Below, in pieces: positions 35,590-45,068 of a stretch of DNA of 57,752 nucleotides. Each line of letters begins with the position of its first letter. Position 1 is the stretch's first letter. Source of the stretch: Methylophilaceae bacterium (GTDB taxonomy: Bacteria > Pseudomonadota > Gammaproteobacteria > Burkholderiales > Methylophilaceae); the NCBI GenBank assembly GCA_026419515.1, contig JANZZG010000070.1:1-57752 (forward strand), in the 5' to 3' direction. The notes under the pieces were generated by a model. It was not told the origin of the DNA. It searched no databases and saw nothing but the letters and a program-made list of their open reading frames with translations. Position numbers and translations under genes: made by a program.

Positions 35590-36945
35590 ATGTGACTCGA
35601 CGTTGCCAGAATCCGGCTTCAGCCCGCCCAGGAGCGCGGCAACCTGTTTTTTGGGCTTGCCGGGGCGCAACGGCAGACGCTCCTTGGGTGGCTCGGCTAC
35701 GTCGGAAGGTTGGTAGGGCTTGTAAAACCATTCTTCCTCAGTAGTGACATTTTTGGAGCGGTCGGCGGTGGCTGGCTTGCGGCTTTCGGGCGAACGCGCC
35801 ACGCCGCCGGCCCTCTCCCTCGGAAATTCGCGCTTGAGCAGCTTCTCGATATCTTTCAGCAGCCGCTCTTCATCGGGATCCACGAGCGAGATGGCTGCCC
35901 CGCGGGCACCCGCCCGCCCGGTACGGCCGATACGGTGGACATAGTCCTCGGCATTGGGCGGCAGTTCGTAATTCACCACCAACGGCAACTGGTCGATGTC
36001 CAGGCCGCGCGCTGCGACGTCGGTGGCGACCAGCGCGGTAATCCTGCCTTCCTTGAAGGCTTCCAGCGCTTTCAGCCGTTCCTGCTGGCTCTTGTCGCCG
36101 TGGATGGCGTCGGCGCTGATGCCGTCGCGCTCCAGGTAACGTGCCAGACGTGCCGCCATCAGTTTGGTGCGGGTAAATACCAGCACCTGCCTGGCGCCAC
36201 GGCTGCGGATGATGTCGCCGAGCACGGCGCGCTTGTCATCGCTAGCCACCATCAGCACCGACTGCTGGACGGTTTCGGCAGCAGTGTTGCGGCGCGCCAC
36301 TTCAACGGTGACCGGATTTTGCAGGAAGTCGTGGGCCAGGCGCTTGATCTCGTCGGAAAACGTGGCCGAGAACAGCAGGGTTTGCCGCTGTCTCGGCAGC
36401 AAGGACAGGATGCGCTTGAGGTCGGGCAGGAAACCCATGTCCAGCATGCGGTCGGCCTCGTCCAGGATCAGTACCTGAACCTGGTTGAGCCGCAGATTCC
36501 TGCTTTCGACGTGGTCCAGCAGGCGTCCCGGCGTGGCGACCAGGATTTCCACCCCTTTCGTCAAGTCGGGGAGCTGGGTTTTGATATCCACGCCCCCAAA
36601 GACGACCGCGGAGCGCAATGGCACATGCTTGCCGTACGTTTGCACGCTTTCCTGCACCTGGATCGCCAGCTCACGCGTCGGTGTCAGCACCAGAGCGCGG
36701 ATCGGGTGGCGTGCCGGCGAGGCGCTGGTGTTGGCATGGGGCAGCAGCCGCTGCAGCACGGGCAGAGTGAAAGCGGCGGTTTTGCCGGTGCCGGTCTGTG
36801 CCATGGCCATCAGGTCGCGCCCTTCCAGTACCAACGGAATCGCCTGCTGCTGGATGGGTGTAGGGACGGTGTAACCTGCTTCGGCTACCGCCTGAAGAAT
36901 CAGCGGATCAAGACCAAGGACATCAAATGAGATGGGCTCATTCAT
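35566..36945 (-). CDS. DEAD-box RNA helicase, RhlE type (paralogue 1)
   Basis: 459 residues. Q motif near [14 protein letters not shown], Walker [52 protein letters not shown] and the C-terminal [12 protein letters not shown]...[12 protein letters not shown] are all intact. The tail is long, basic and rich in K/R/P, as in RhlE proteins that act on rRNA and mRNA. It overlaps mqo at the 3' ends. The second copy ends 28 nt upstream in the same direction, so both may share one transcript. Confidence 0.93.
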   Translation of the reverse strand: MNEPISFDVLGLDPLILQAVAEAGYTVPTPIQQQAIPLVLEGRDLMAMAQTGTGKTAAFTLPVLQRLLPHANTSASPARHPIRALVLTPTRELAIQVQESVQTYGKHVPLRSAVVFGGVDIKTQLPDLTKGVEILVATPGRLLDHVESRNLRLNQVQVLILDEADRMLDMGFLPDLKRILSLLPRQRQTLLFSATFSDEIKRLAHDFLQNPVTVEVARRNTAAETVQQSVLMVASDDKRAVLGDIIRSRGARQVLVFTRTKLMAARLARYLERDGISADAIHGDKSQQERLKALEAFKEGRITALVATDVAARGLDIDQLPLVVNYELPPNAEDYVHRIGRTGRAGARGAAISLVDPDEERLLKDIEKLLKREFPRERAGGVARSPESRKPATADRSKNVTTEEEWFYKPYQPSDVAEPPKERLPLRPGKPKKQVAALLGGLKPDSGNVESHSDETQRL

Positions 36946-36973
36946 GCGCGCAGATTATACGAAAATCCCCTTT

Positions 36974-38248
36974 TCAAGAATGCCGGTTACGCTGTGGGCC
37001 GGAAGTGGCCCTAACGGCAGCCCAGTGATCGCCACCACGGCGCTTGTCGCTCCCGCGACGGGAAGTTGGGCGGGGGCGCGGTTTGTCGCCGAAAGCCGGC
37101 TTGGGCGCCGGCTGCCGGGGCTCCAGTCCAGGAATGACCTCCGCCCGCAGTTTCTGGCCAGTGAGTCGTTCGATGCCATGCAAATGCCTGCGGTCAGCGT
37201 GCGAAGCGAACGAAATGGCGGTGCCGCTGTTGCCGGCACGGCCGGTGCGTCCGATGCGGTGCACGTAGTCCTCGGCCACTTTGGGCAGATCGAAGTTGAT
37301 GACATGGGTGATGCCGTTCACATCGATCCCGCGCGCCGCCACGTCAGTGGCGACCAGCACGCGAATGTCGCCGTGGCGCAGGCGGGGGAGCGTGCGGGTG
37401 CGCGCGCCCTGGGTCATGTCGCCGTGCAACGCAGCCACTTGGTGACCTAGCGCGTGCAGGTCTTCCGCCAGTGCATCAGCGTCCCGCTTGGTGGCGGTGA
37501 ACACAATGGCCTGGCGCATTGTGGTGTCGGCCAGGATGTGTTGCAGCAGCTTACGCTTGTGAATCTGATCATCGGCGAAATGCAGTTTTTGCGTAATTTG
37601 GCCATGGCGTGTGCGGGCAGTGGCGATTTCGATGCGCTGCGGATTCTTGAGCAGTTTCTGCGCCAGGTTGCCGATTGTGCCGTCCAGCGTGGCGGAGAAC
37701 AGTAGAGTCTGGCGGTGGGACGGGGTGGCGGCGGCGATGTGCTCGACGTCGTCGATGAAGCCCATGTCCAGCATGCGGTCGGCCTCGTCCAGCACCAGCA
37801 CCTCCAGTCGCGAAAAGTCGATGCGGCCGCGCTCCATGTGGTCGATCAGGCGGCCGGGCGTGGCGACCAGAATGTCCACTGGCTGGGAGAGCTGCTTGTT
37901 CTGCACGGGGTAAGGCATGCCGCCGACGATGCTGACGGTGCGTGCGCGCAGGAACTTGCCGTACTTGCGCGCGGCATCATTGACCTGTGCCGCCAGTTCG
38001 CGCGTGGGCGTCAGCACCAGCACGCGGGGGCCGCGGCTCTTGCTCGCGGACGGTATGGCGATACGATGCAGGGACGGCAGCATGAACGCGGCGGTCTTGC
38101 CGGTGCCGGTCTGCGCGGAAGCCAGCAGATCACGGCCTTCGATCGCAGCCGGAATGGCCTGCTGCTGGATCGGGGTGGGCTGGGTATAGCCCGTTGAAGC
38201 CAAGGCTTTAAGGATGGCGGGGTTGAGATCGAAAACATCAAAAGACAC
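36974..38248 (-). CDS. DEAD-box RNA helicase, RhlE type (paralogue 2)
   Basis: 424 residues, similar across the whole core to the neighbouring helicase: [46 protein letters not shown] and [11 protein letters not shown]. It differs in its short C-terminal tail ending in a basic Arg-rich segment. The start is GTG 38248 with AAAGGA a few bases upstream. The pair looks like an old duplication with diverged tails, so the RNA targets probably differ. The 269-nt gap before typA contains promoters for both directions. Confidence 0.93.
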   Translation of the reverse strand: MSFDVFDLNPAILKALASTGYTQPTPIQQQAIPAAIEGRDLLASAQTGTGKTAAFMLPSLHRIAIPSASKSRGPRVLVLTPTRELAAQVNDAARKYGKFLRARTVSIVGGMPYPVQNKQLSQPVDILVATPGRLIDHMERGRIDFSRLEVLVLDEADRMLDMGFIDDVEHIAAATPSHRQTLLFSATLDGTIGNLAQKLLKNPQRIEIATARTRHGQITQKLHFADDQIHKRKLLQHILADTTMRQAIVFTATKRDADALAEDLHALGHQVAALHGDMTQGARTRTLPRLRHGDIRVLVATDVAARGIDVNGITHVINFDLPKVAEDYVHRIGRTGRAGNSGTAISFASHADRRHLHGIERLTGQKLRAEVIPGLEPRQPAPKPAFGDKPRPRPTSRRGSDKRRGGDHWAAVRATSGPQRNRHS

Positions 38249-38476
38249 AGTGATTCCTTTAAACAGAGGTCATGAAAACACGCAAGCGAGCGAATTCCGA
38301 AAAGTTCGGGAGGGTAGAGGCTACACCGGCGCAGGCACATCGTCGCCAACCGGTCAAACGAGACGCCAGTCAAATACTGGTGCGAAAGGGGGTCAGGGAT
38401 CGATGAATCGTCAGCTTGGATAAGCTGCAATGTGGTGCGCATTGTACGCACAATCGCCAGCGTGTCAAACCTTTTG

Positions 38477-38485
38477 TGCTAGAAT
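38477..38485 (+). promoter_or_regulatory. Extended -10 promoter for typA
   Basis: TGCTAGAAT is an extended -10 element (TG-N-TAGAAT) with transcription expected near 38492, giving a leader of about 26 nt. No good -35 box lies at 17 nt, which is usual when the extended TG is present. The remainder of 38249-38476 shows no gene. Confidence 0.5.
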
Positions 38486-38517
38486 GCGCGGCTTTTTTCT
38501 TCCAGTCCCACTTCACT

Positions 38518-40329
38518 ATGCGCGCACTCCGCAATATCGCCATCATCGCCCATGTCGACCACGGCAAGACCACCCTGGTGGATAAACTTTTGCAGCAGGC
38601 CGGCGCCTTCGCCTCACACCAGCAGGTCGCCGAGCGCGTGATGGATTCCAATGACCTGGAAAAAGAGCGTGGCATTACCATTCTGGCCAAGAATACCGCG
38701 GTCGATTATGAAGGCACCCACATCAACATCGTCGATACGCCGGGACACGCTGATTTCGGCGGCGAAGTGGAGCGCGTACTGGGCATGGTGGACGGCGTGC
38801 TGCTGCTGGTGGACGCGGTGGAAGGCCCGATGCCGCAGACCCGGTTCGTGACCAAAAAGGCGCTGGCGCTGGGCCTCAATCCCATCGTGGTGATCAACAA
38901 GGTGGACCGTCCCGGCGCGCGCTGTGACTGGGTGATCAACCAGACCTTCGACCTCTTTGCCAATCTCGGTGCCAGCGACGAACAGCTGGATTTCCCGGTG
39001 GTGTACGCATCCGCGCTCAATGGCTACGCCACGCTGGATCTGAAACAGCCGTCCAGCACCATGCGGCCGCTGTTCGAGACCATCCTCGCCCACGTCGAGC
39101 CGCCCAAGGGCGACCCTGATGCGCCTTTACAGCTGCAGATCGCCGCGCTCGATTACTCGAGCTATACCGGCCGCCTGGGCGTCGGGCGCATCCGCAACGG
39201 GCGCATCAAGCCCGGCCAGGGAGTGGCGGTGATGAAAGGCGATGAGCAGGTTGCCCAAGGCCGTATCAACCAGGTGCTCGGCTTCCGCGGGCTGGAACGT
39301 GTCCCGGTGGAGGAGGCCGAAGCCGGCGATATCGTGATCATTTCCGGTCTGGAGGACATCGGCATCGGCGTGACGGTCGCCGACCGGGATCATCCCGTCG
39401 GTTTGCCCTCGTTGCAGGTGGACGAGCCGACCCTGACCATGGACTTCATGGTCAATACTTCACCGCTCGCCGGAACCGAGGGCAAGTTTGTCACCAGCCG
39501 CCAGATCCGCGACCGCCTGCACAAAGAATTGCTTACCAACGTCGCGCTGCGCGTGGAGGACACCGCGGACACGGACGTGTTCCGCGTCTCCGGCCGCGGC
39601 GAGCTGCACCTGACGATTCTGCTGGAAAACATGCGGCGCGAGGGCTATGAACTGGCCGTAGGCAAGCCGCGCGTGGTGTTCAGGGAGATCGATGGCGAGA
39701 AATGCGAGCCGTATGAAATCCTCACCGTGGATGTCGAGGATGCGCACCAGGGCGCAGTGATGGAGGAACTCGGCCGCCGCCGCGGCGAGCTCACCAACAT
39801 GGCGTCCGACGGCAATGGCCGTACCCGGCTGGAATACCGTATCCCGGCGCGCGGGCTGATCGGTTTCCAGAGCGAATTCCTGACGCTCACGCGCGGCACC
39901 GGCCTGATGGCGCACATTTTCGACGAGTATGCGCCGGTCAAGGCCGACATTCCCGGCCGCCGCAATGGCGTACTGATCTCGCAGGAACATGGCGAGGCAG
40001 TGGCCTATGCGTTGTGGAACCTGGAAGAGCGCGGCCGTATGTTCGTCAGCCCCGGCGACAAATTGTACGAAGGCATGATCATCGGTATCCACAGCCGCGA
40101 GAACGACCTCATCGTCAATCCCATCAAGGGCAAGAAACTGACCAACGTGCGGGCATCCGGCAGCGACGAGGCAGTGCGACTCACGCCGCCGATCAAGCTG
40201 ACGCTGGAATACGCGGTGGAGTTCATCGACGACGACGAGCTGGTGGAAATCACTCCCCAGTCCATTCGCATCCGCAAGCGCCACCTGCAGGAGCACGAGC
40301 GCAAGAGGGCAGCGCGCGAGGAGGTTTGA
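38518..40329 (+). CDS. typA: Ribosome-associated GTPase TypA/BipA
   Basis: 603 residues, a translational GTPase that binds 70S ribosomes and affects assembly and stress responses. G motifs are AHVDHGKTT (G1), ERGITI (G2), DTPGHADF (G3) and NKVDRPGAR (G4). EF-G-like domains II, III and V and the BipA-specific C-terminal domain (about 480-600) are present with usual length. ATG 38518 begins the canonical [10 protein letters not shown] start. It is monocistronic. Confidence 0.97.
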   Translation: MRALRNIAIIAHVDHGKTTLVDKLLQQAGAFASHQQVAERVMDSNDLEKERGITILAKNTAVDYEGTHINIVDTPGHADFGGEVERVLGMVDGVLLLVDAVEGPMPQTRFVTKKALALGLNPIVVINKVDRPGARCDWVINQTFDLFANLGASDEQLDFPVVYASALNGYATLDLKQPSSTMRPLFETILAHVEPPKGDPDAPLQLQIAALDYSSYTGRLGVGRIRNGRIKPGQGVAVMKGDEQVAQGRINQVLGFRGLERVPVEEAEAGDIVIISGLEDIGIGVTVADRDHPVGLPSLQVDEPTLTMDFMVNTSPLAGTEGKFVTSRQIRDRLHKELLTNVALRVEDTADTDVFRVSGRGELHLTILLENMRREGYELAVGKPRVVFREIDGEKCEPYEILTVDVEDAHQGAVMEELGRRRGELTNMASDGNGRTRLEYRIPARGLIGFQSEFLTLTRGTGLMAHIFDEYAPVKADIPGRRNGVLISQEHGEAVAYALWNLEERGRMFVSPGDKLYEGMIIGIHSRENDLIVNPIKGKKLTNVRASGSDEAVRLTPPIKLTLEYAVEFIDDDELVEITPQSIRIRKRHLQEHERKRAAREEV

Positions 40330-40337
40330 AAAGCCGG

Positions 40338-40375
40338 ATTCCGTTTTGCGATTGCGGGTGCATTTCCAACGGAAT
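40338..40375 (+). other. 8-bp inverted repeat after typA
   Basis: ATTCCGTT (40338-40345) and AACGGAAT (40368-40375) pair perfectly across a 22-nt loop and are followed by TTGTTAT. It could be a weak terminator for typA or part of the control of the next gene. Confidence 0.35.
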
Positions 40376-40432
40376 TTGTTATAGTATTCGCCAGAAGATC
40401 CGTTTCTCGCTTGGTCTAGCTGTGGAGGGCCC

Positions 40433-40654
40433 ATGGATAACAAGTACGGATTGGGGAGTGCAAAAGTCGCGACGGCCTATCATGAGGCGCGCGTCAAAGC
40501 ATCTTCCGGGATGACGATGCTGGTTTGCCGTTACTGCAGTAGCACCAACCTGCTTTTCTGTGCCACCATGAATGACCATTACTGCAAGGATTGCGGGGAA
40601 TACCAGAGCGACCTTCCGGCAGGGTATGCGACCGGGCACCCAGCCGATTACTGA
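40433..40654 (+). CDS. Small zinc-ribbon protein, unknown
   Basis: 73 residues that I do not recognise. Two CxxC pairs (CRYC near 32 and CKDC near 51) space out like a rubredoxin-knuckle/zinc ribbon and should bind one zinc. The N-terminal 25 residues (KVATAYHEARVKASS) look helical. The tail SDLPAGYATGHPADY is polar and looks conserved in style. A strong GGAGGG site precedes ATG 40433. It stands alone between typA and nagZ. Such proteins often bind nucleic acid or a partner protein, but nothing here decides which. Confidence 0.75.
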   Translation: MDNKYGLGSAKVATAYHEARVKASSGMTMLVCRYCSSTNLLFCATMNDHYCKDCGEYQSDLPAGYATGHPADY

Positions 40655-40978
40655 AGCCCTGCATGCGGGGGCCGACCGGACGTAAGTCTGAGCGGGCCAT
40701 GCGGTGTGTTCTCCTGCGCCGCATGCTTCGTACCTGAGTCAGCAGCCGAGCGCCGTTCGGCTTTGCAGCCCTCCTTACCTCATCATCCTTCCGTCAAGCG
40801 CGCTACGCAGCTCGGCGCGGCTTGCTGGGTACGCTATCCCGGAACGTTGTCGTGGCCCCACGCCGTATGCTGGCTGGGCATGCTGCGTGTCAGACGCGCT
40901 CGTTTTCGCGCTGTTGGCGATGGACATGCCAGGGGATACACTTGTGCAGTTTCCCATAACGAAAAAAGTGAGGATGGA
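40655..40978. other. Non-coding gap between the zinc-ribbon gene and nagZ
   Basis: 324 nt. It holds two hairpins: CATGCGG / CCGCATG (40698-40725) and AGCCGA / TCGGCT (40744-40762, then TTTG), the second a possible weak terminator. Open frames here lack family motifs and their composition does not look like protein. The nagZ frame stays open back to 40706 but I do not count that as coding. No clear promoter stands out. Confidence 0.5.
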
Positions 40979-42028
40979 ATGTCATTGGGCCCTGTCATGC
41001 TGGATATCGAGGGAACCGAGCTGAGTGCAGACGATATTCGTCGTCTGCAGCACCCCTTGGTGGGCGGTGTCATCCTGTTCCAGCGTAATTATATCTCGCC
41101 GGCGCAGTTGGGGGCGTTGACCATGGCCATTCATCGAGTGCGCCAGCCGCCTCTGCTGATCGCCGTGGATCACGAAGGCGGCCGGGTCCAGCGCTTTCGG
41201 GAGGGCTTCACGCGTATCCCGGCGATGCGTGAGCTGGGACATATCTGGGACCACAATCCCAAGCGTGCCAAGTCACTGGCGGAGCAGACTGGCTGGGTGC
41301 TGGCGGCGGAGTTGCGTGCACATGGGGTCGATTTGAGCTTTACGCCAGTATTGGACATCGATTTCGGAAACAGCACCGTAGTCGGTGACCGTGCCTTTCA
41401 CCGTAGGCCGGAGGCCATCGTGGACCTGGCCCATGCCCTCATGATGGGACTCAAGCGTGGTGGCATGGCAGCGGTGGGCAAGCATTTTCCGGGGCACGGT
41501 TATGTCACGGCTGACTCTCACACCGAAATCCCGGTGGACAAGCGTACTTTTGACCAAATCGAGGAAGAAGACTTGCAACCGTTCCGGCGCATGATCGGCT
41601 TTGGCTTGCATGCCTTGATGCCGGCCCACGTGATCTACCCGAAGGTGGATACACGCCCGGCGGGTTTTTCTCCGGTTTGGCTGCAACAGGTATTGCGTGG
41701 GCAGCTGGGCTTCCAGGGTGTGATTTTCAGCGACGACCTGGCGATGGAAGGGGCGACCGTGGCGGGGGGAGTGACGGATCGCGCGCTGGCTGCGCTGCAT
41801 GCGGGCTGTGACATGGTGCTGGTATGCAACCGGCCCGATCTGGCGGACGAATTGCTGGGAACCTTGCAATGGCGCATGTCTGCGCTCAGCATGGCGCGTC
41901 TTGCGCGCATGCATGGGCGGCCGCATGCCCCTACCCTGACCGCTTTGCACGAGGATGCAGAATTCATCAAGGCGATGCACCGAGTGGCTACCATCGGTAT
42001 CGTGGAAGGGAATCTGCCGTTGGACTGA
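40979..42028 (+). CDS. nagZ: Beta-N-acetylhexosaminidase NagZ
   Basis: 349 residues, a cytoplasmic glycoside hydrolase family 3 enzyme that removes GlcNAc from anhydromuropeptides in cell-wall recycling. Key blocks are [21 protein letters not shown], the flexible-loop [14 protein letters not shown] with the acid/base His/Asp, and the nucleophile aspartate region [14 protein letters not shown] 40979 has GAGGATGGA just before it and matches the usual protein start; the longer frame to 40706 is rejected. Confidence 0.95.
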   Translation: MSLGPVMLDIEGTELSADDIRRLQHPLVGGVILFQRNYISPAQLGALTMAIHRVRQPPLLIAVDHEGGRVQRFREGFTRIPAMRELGHIWDHNPKRAKSLAEQTGWVLAAELRAHGVDLSFTPVLDIDFGNSTVVGDRAFHRRPEAIVDLAHALMMGLKRGGMAAVGKHFPGHGYVTADSHTEIPVDKRTFDQIEEEDLQPFRRMIGFGLHALMPAHVIYPKVDTRPAGFSPVWLQQVLRGQLGFQGVIFSDDLAMEGATVAGGVTDRALAALHAGCDMVLVCNRPDLADELLGTLQWRMSALSMARLARMHGRPHAPTLTALHEDAEFIKAMHRVATIGIVEGNLPLD

Positions 42029-42108
42029 AAAATGTCGATGCCCTTGATTTTACGCGGCTCACGCAGTATATTGGGCAATGCGTGTATAGCCCAGTTAGGG
42101 AGAGAGTC

Positions 42109-42501
42109 ATGGATATCAGCGGCGCACAGCTCAATTCGGCCGTCATTAGTGCCTATAACAACGCTCAATTGCAGGTGGCCATGCAACAAAACCGGCAAGC
42201 TGCACCTCCAGTGCCGCAGCCTCGGGCGACGGCGACGGAAGTCAGTCTGAGTCGAGATGGCCGGGAACAGGCGGCGCGTGGCGACCAAGCAACGGCTCGG
42301 GATGTGCAGGCTGCACCAGCACGTCCTGCGGAGGCATCCATGTCTGACACCACGCGTCAATCCGTGGTAAGCCGTTCGGCAGAAGGGCGTAGCGTACCGC
42401 CTCGTGAAGCCAGCCCCCCGCCGGTACAAGTTCAGCCTCAAGGCGCATCCTATACTGCGCGGGTGGCGTCGCAAAGCTACTTCAGCGTCTCCAACATGTA
42501 A
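42109..42501 (+). CDS. Proline/glutamine/serine-rich unknown protein
   Basis: 130 residues, not recognised. The first 28 residues (MDISGAQLNSAVISAYNNAQLQVAM) form one amphipathic helix; the rest is low in hydrophobics and rich in A, P, Q, R and S, so probably disordered. It ends QSYFSVSNM. There is no signal peptide or membrane helix. AGGGAGAG precedes ATG 42109, making translation plausible. Its place near the flagellar block and its helix-plus-disordered form would suit a small motility accessory protein, but this is a guess. Confidence 0.6.
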   Translation: MDISGAQLNSAVISAYNNAQLQVAMQQNRQAAPPVPQPRATATEVSLSRDGREQAARGDQATARDVQAAPARPAEASMSDTTRQSVVSRSAEGRSVPPREASPPPVQVQPQGASYTARVASQSYFSVSNM

Positions 42502-42585
42502 TTGCGCGGGTGGGTTGGGGCGTGAACTTGTGCATGCTTCGTCCGTCAAATTCTATGTGTTTTTAGCAGGGAAGGGTTCATCACC

Positions 42586-43275
42586 ATGCAACCTCATGTT
42601 CAACTGAATACGTCTGCCAGTACGATTGCTTTCAACGCCAACAAGGTGTTGCGCAATACCTACATGATGCTGGGCTTGTCCTTGCTGCCGACGGTAATAG
42701 GGGCGGTGGCCGGCATGAATATGAATTTCACGTTCATGGCGGAGCATCCTTTCATTGCAGCACTTGGCATGTTGGCAGTGATGTTCGGCCTGTTCATGGG
42801 GATACAGGCCAACCGCAACTCTGCGGTAGGGGTGGCTTTGTTGTTGGTATTGACGGGCTTCATGGGCCTCATGTTGGGCCCGGTGCTGCAGGCGGTTCTG
42901 CATTTGAAGAACGGGGCCCAGATCGTCGGTCTTGCAGCTGGGGGGACTGCCGTCATCTTCATGGCCTTGGCGGGCATTGCCACCGCGAGCAAGAAAGATT
43001 TTGGCTTCATGGGGAATTTTCTGCTGGTCGGCCTGATTTTGTTGATCATCGCCTCGTTGGCCAACATTTTCTTCCAGTTGCCGCTTTTGACGGTGACCAT
43101 TGCTGCCGTTGCGGTTTTGATTTTTTCGGGATTCATTTTGTTCGACGTCAGTCGCATTGTGCTCGGAGGCGAGACCAATTACGTGATGGCCACGTTGGCC
43201 CTCTATCTCGACATTTACAATTTGTTCGTCAATCTGTTGCAGCTTCTGATGGCGCTGTTGGGCGAGCGCGACTGA
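42586..43275 (+). CDS. Bax inhibitor-1/YccA family membrane protein
   Basis: 229 residues with seven transmembrane segments. The family C-terminal block FILFDVSRIVLGGETNYVMATLALYLDIYNLFVNLL is present, with the conserved aspartates (FD and LD) that form the pH-sensing calcium-leak pair in characterised bacterial members. GGGAAGGG lies before ATG 42586. It is an inner-membrane protein. In E. coli YccA restrains the FtsH protease; whether that holds here is unknown. It is followed by its own terminator and then fliF, so it is not part of the flagellar operon. Confidence 0.92.
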   Translation: MQPHVQLNTSASTIAFNANKVLRNTYMMLGLSLLPTVIGAVAGMNMNFTFMAEHPFIAALGMLAVMFGLFMGIQANRNSAVGVALLLVLTGFMGLMLGPVLQAVLHLKNGAQIVGLAAGGTAVIFMALAGIATASKKDFGFMGNFLLVGLILLIIASLANIFFQLPLLTVTIAAVAVLIFSGFILFDVSRIVLGGETNYVMATLALYLDIYNLFVNLLQLLMALLGERD

Positions 43276-43300
43276 TTGCACTACACGGGTTGCGTCACCA

Positions 43301-43331
43301 AGCGGGCTACGCGAAAGCGGGCCCGCTTTTT
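43301..43331 (+). terminator. Rho-independent terminator before fliF
   Basis: AGCGGGC (43301-43307) pairs with GCCCGCT (43321-43327) and is followed by TTTT. It separates the Bax-inhibitor gene from the flagellar operon. Confidence 0.75.
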
Positions 43332-43415
43332 CATGTCCGAATTTCTCCTGCTGCCCCACATTGCATGTGTATTTCCATTACAATAAGAAAATTGCGCTAG
43401 AGCATACGAAGAGCC

Positions 43416-45068
43416 ATGGCTGAAGCAACGGGACAATCTCTGACTGCACTGATTCATGGTTTCAACAACCTTCCTGCCGGGCGCAAAGTCAGCTTGATGG
43501 TGGCATTGGCGGCCATCGTTGCCGTCATCGTCGGTTCCTGGATTTGGATTCAGACGCCCGATTACCGAATTTTGTACAGCAATTTGTCCGATCGGGATGG
43601 CGGCGCAGTCATCGAATCTCTGCAAAAGCTGAATATTCCATACAAGATGGCCGAAGGCGGCGGAGCCATCCTGGTGCCGTCCAACTTGGTCTACGAAGCA
43701 CGCCTCAAGCTGGCATCCCAGGGGTTGCCCAAGGGGGGCGCGGTGGGCTTCGATCTGATGGACAACATGAAGATCGGGGCCACCCAGTTCCAGGAAAACG
43801 TGGCCTATCAGCGTGCGCTGGAAGGGGAGATCACTCGGACCATCGAGGCGATTTCAGCCGTGCAGGGGGCCCGCGTGCATCTGGCTATCCCCAAGGAAAC
43901 GGTGTTCGTGCGGGAACAGCAGAAGCCGTCGGCCTCTATTTTGATCAACCTCTACCCAGGGCGGGCTTTGGAAAAGGCACAGATCAGTGGAATCGTTCAC
44001 TTGGTAGCGAGCAGTGTGCCAGACATGCCGGCTTCCAATGTCACCATCATCGATCAAAATGGCAATCTATTGACATCGCCCGCTCGACAGAATGTGACGG
44101 GCCTTGATTCCAGCCAGCTCGAATACCGGCAGGAGGTAGAGCAGGCGTACATTCGGCGCATCGAAGACATCTTGGGTGCGATTACGGGGCCTCGTAATGT
44201 GAAGGTCCAGGTATCTGCGGAGCTGGATTTCGCGGTGGTGGAGCAAACTGCCGAAACCTACAAGCCCAACCCTACCGCTGAAACGGCCGCGGTGCGCAGT
44301 TCTCAGATTACCGAAACGACGGGCGATGGGGGAATGGGTGCGGCGGGCGTTCCTGGTGCGCTTTCCAACCAACCGCCAGGCGCGGCTACCGCACCGCTCA
44401 ATGCACCCACTGGTCGCGCGGGGACGACTGTGGCGACGACCGGGGTGACGGGTGGAAGTATGCACAAAGAAGTTACCACCAATTATGAACTCGACAGAAC
44501 CATTAGCCATGTGCGTAACCCAGTGGGCTCCATCAAGCGGCTTTCTGTGGCGGTGGTGGTAAATCACAAGGCGGACAAGGACAAGAAAGGCAAAGTCACT
44601 TACCGTGCTCTGACCAAGGAAGAATTGACCCAACTCTACAATTTGGCCCGTGAGGCCATGGGGTTCAACCAAGCACGGGGTGACACCCTGAATGTAGTCA
44701 ATGCCCCCTTCAGTGTCCATGAAGAAGAGCCCGCGGCGGCCCAGCCGATATGGAAAGATCCCTCCATGGTGGCGATGGCCAAGGATATTCTGAAATTTCT
44801 GGTGATCGCCGGGATTCTCTGGTATCTCGTGGCGGGCGTGGTCCGTCCAGCTTTGAGTGAACTGGCGGAAGCGGCTGGTGCGCACCAGGTCGTGCTGGGG
44901 ACCCATGGCGAAGCCATGAAAGAGGGGTCGGTGGGGGAGGCAGACGTAGTGATGATCGGGGGATCGAAGCGACATAGTTATGAGGAAGACATGCAGATGG
45001 TGAGGGAGACTGCTCGACAGGATCCTAAGATCGTGGCCAATGTCGTCAAGGATTGGGTAAGCCGATAA
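43416..45068 (+). CDS. fliF: Flagellar MS-ring protein FliF
   Basis: 550 residues. It builds the MS ring in the inner membrane. An N-terminal helix (LMVALAAIVAVIVGSWIWI), ring-building motifs (DYRILYSNLSDRDGG, GFDLMDN, VQGARVHLAIPKE) and a second helix near residues 455-480 (ILKFLVIAGILWYLVAGVV) are present. The C-terminal tail (about 520-550, RQDPKIVANVVKDWV) binds FliG. The middle region between 280 and 350 is rich in G, A and T, the usual variable part. fliE, often just upstream, is absent here. Confidence 0.97.
   Translation: MAEATGQSLTALIHGFNNLPAGRKVSLMVALAAIVAVIVGSWIWIQTPDYRILYSNLSDRDGGAVIESLQKLNIPYKMAEGGGAILVPSNLVYEARLKLASQGLPKGGAVGFDLMDNMKIGATQFQENVAYQRALEGEITRTIEAISAVQGARVHLAIPKETVFVREQQKPSASILINLYPGRALEKAQISGIVHLVASSVPDMPASNVTIIDQNGNLLTSPARQNVTGLDSSQLEYRQEVEQAYIRRIEDILGAITGPRNVKVQVSAELDFAVVEQTAETYKPNPTAETAAVRSSQITETTGDGGMGAAGVPGALSNQPPGAATAPLNAPTGRAGTTVATTGVTGGSMHKEVTTNYELDRTISHVRNPVGSIKRLSVAVVVNHKADKDKKGKVTYRALTKEELTQLYNLAREAMGFNQARGDTLNVVNAPFSVHEEEPAAAQPIWKDPSMVAMAKDILKFLVIAGILWYLVAGVVRPALSELAEAAGAHQVVLGTHGEAMKEGSVGEADVVMIGGSKRHSYEEDMQMVRETARQDPKIVANVVKDWVSR

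Noticed and set aside
35710-36930. 406-codon plus-strand open frame
   Set aside because: Antisense to the first DEAD-box helicase, which has every helicase motif.
40706-40978. N-terminal extension of nagZ
   Set aside because: The composition is not protein-like and the usual NagZ start with a ribosome site is at 40979.
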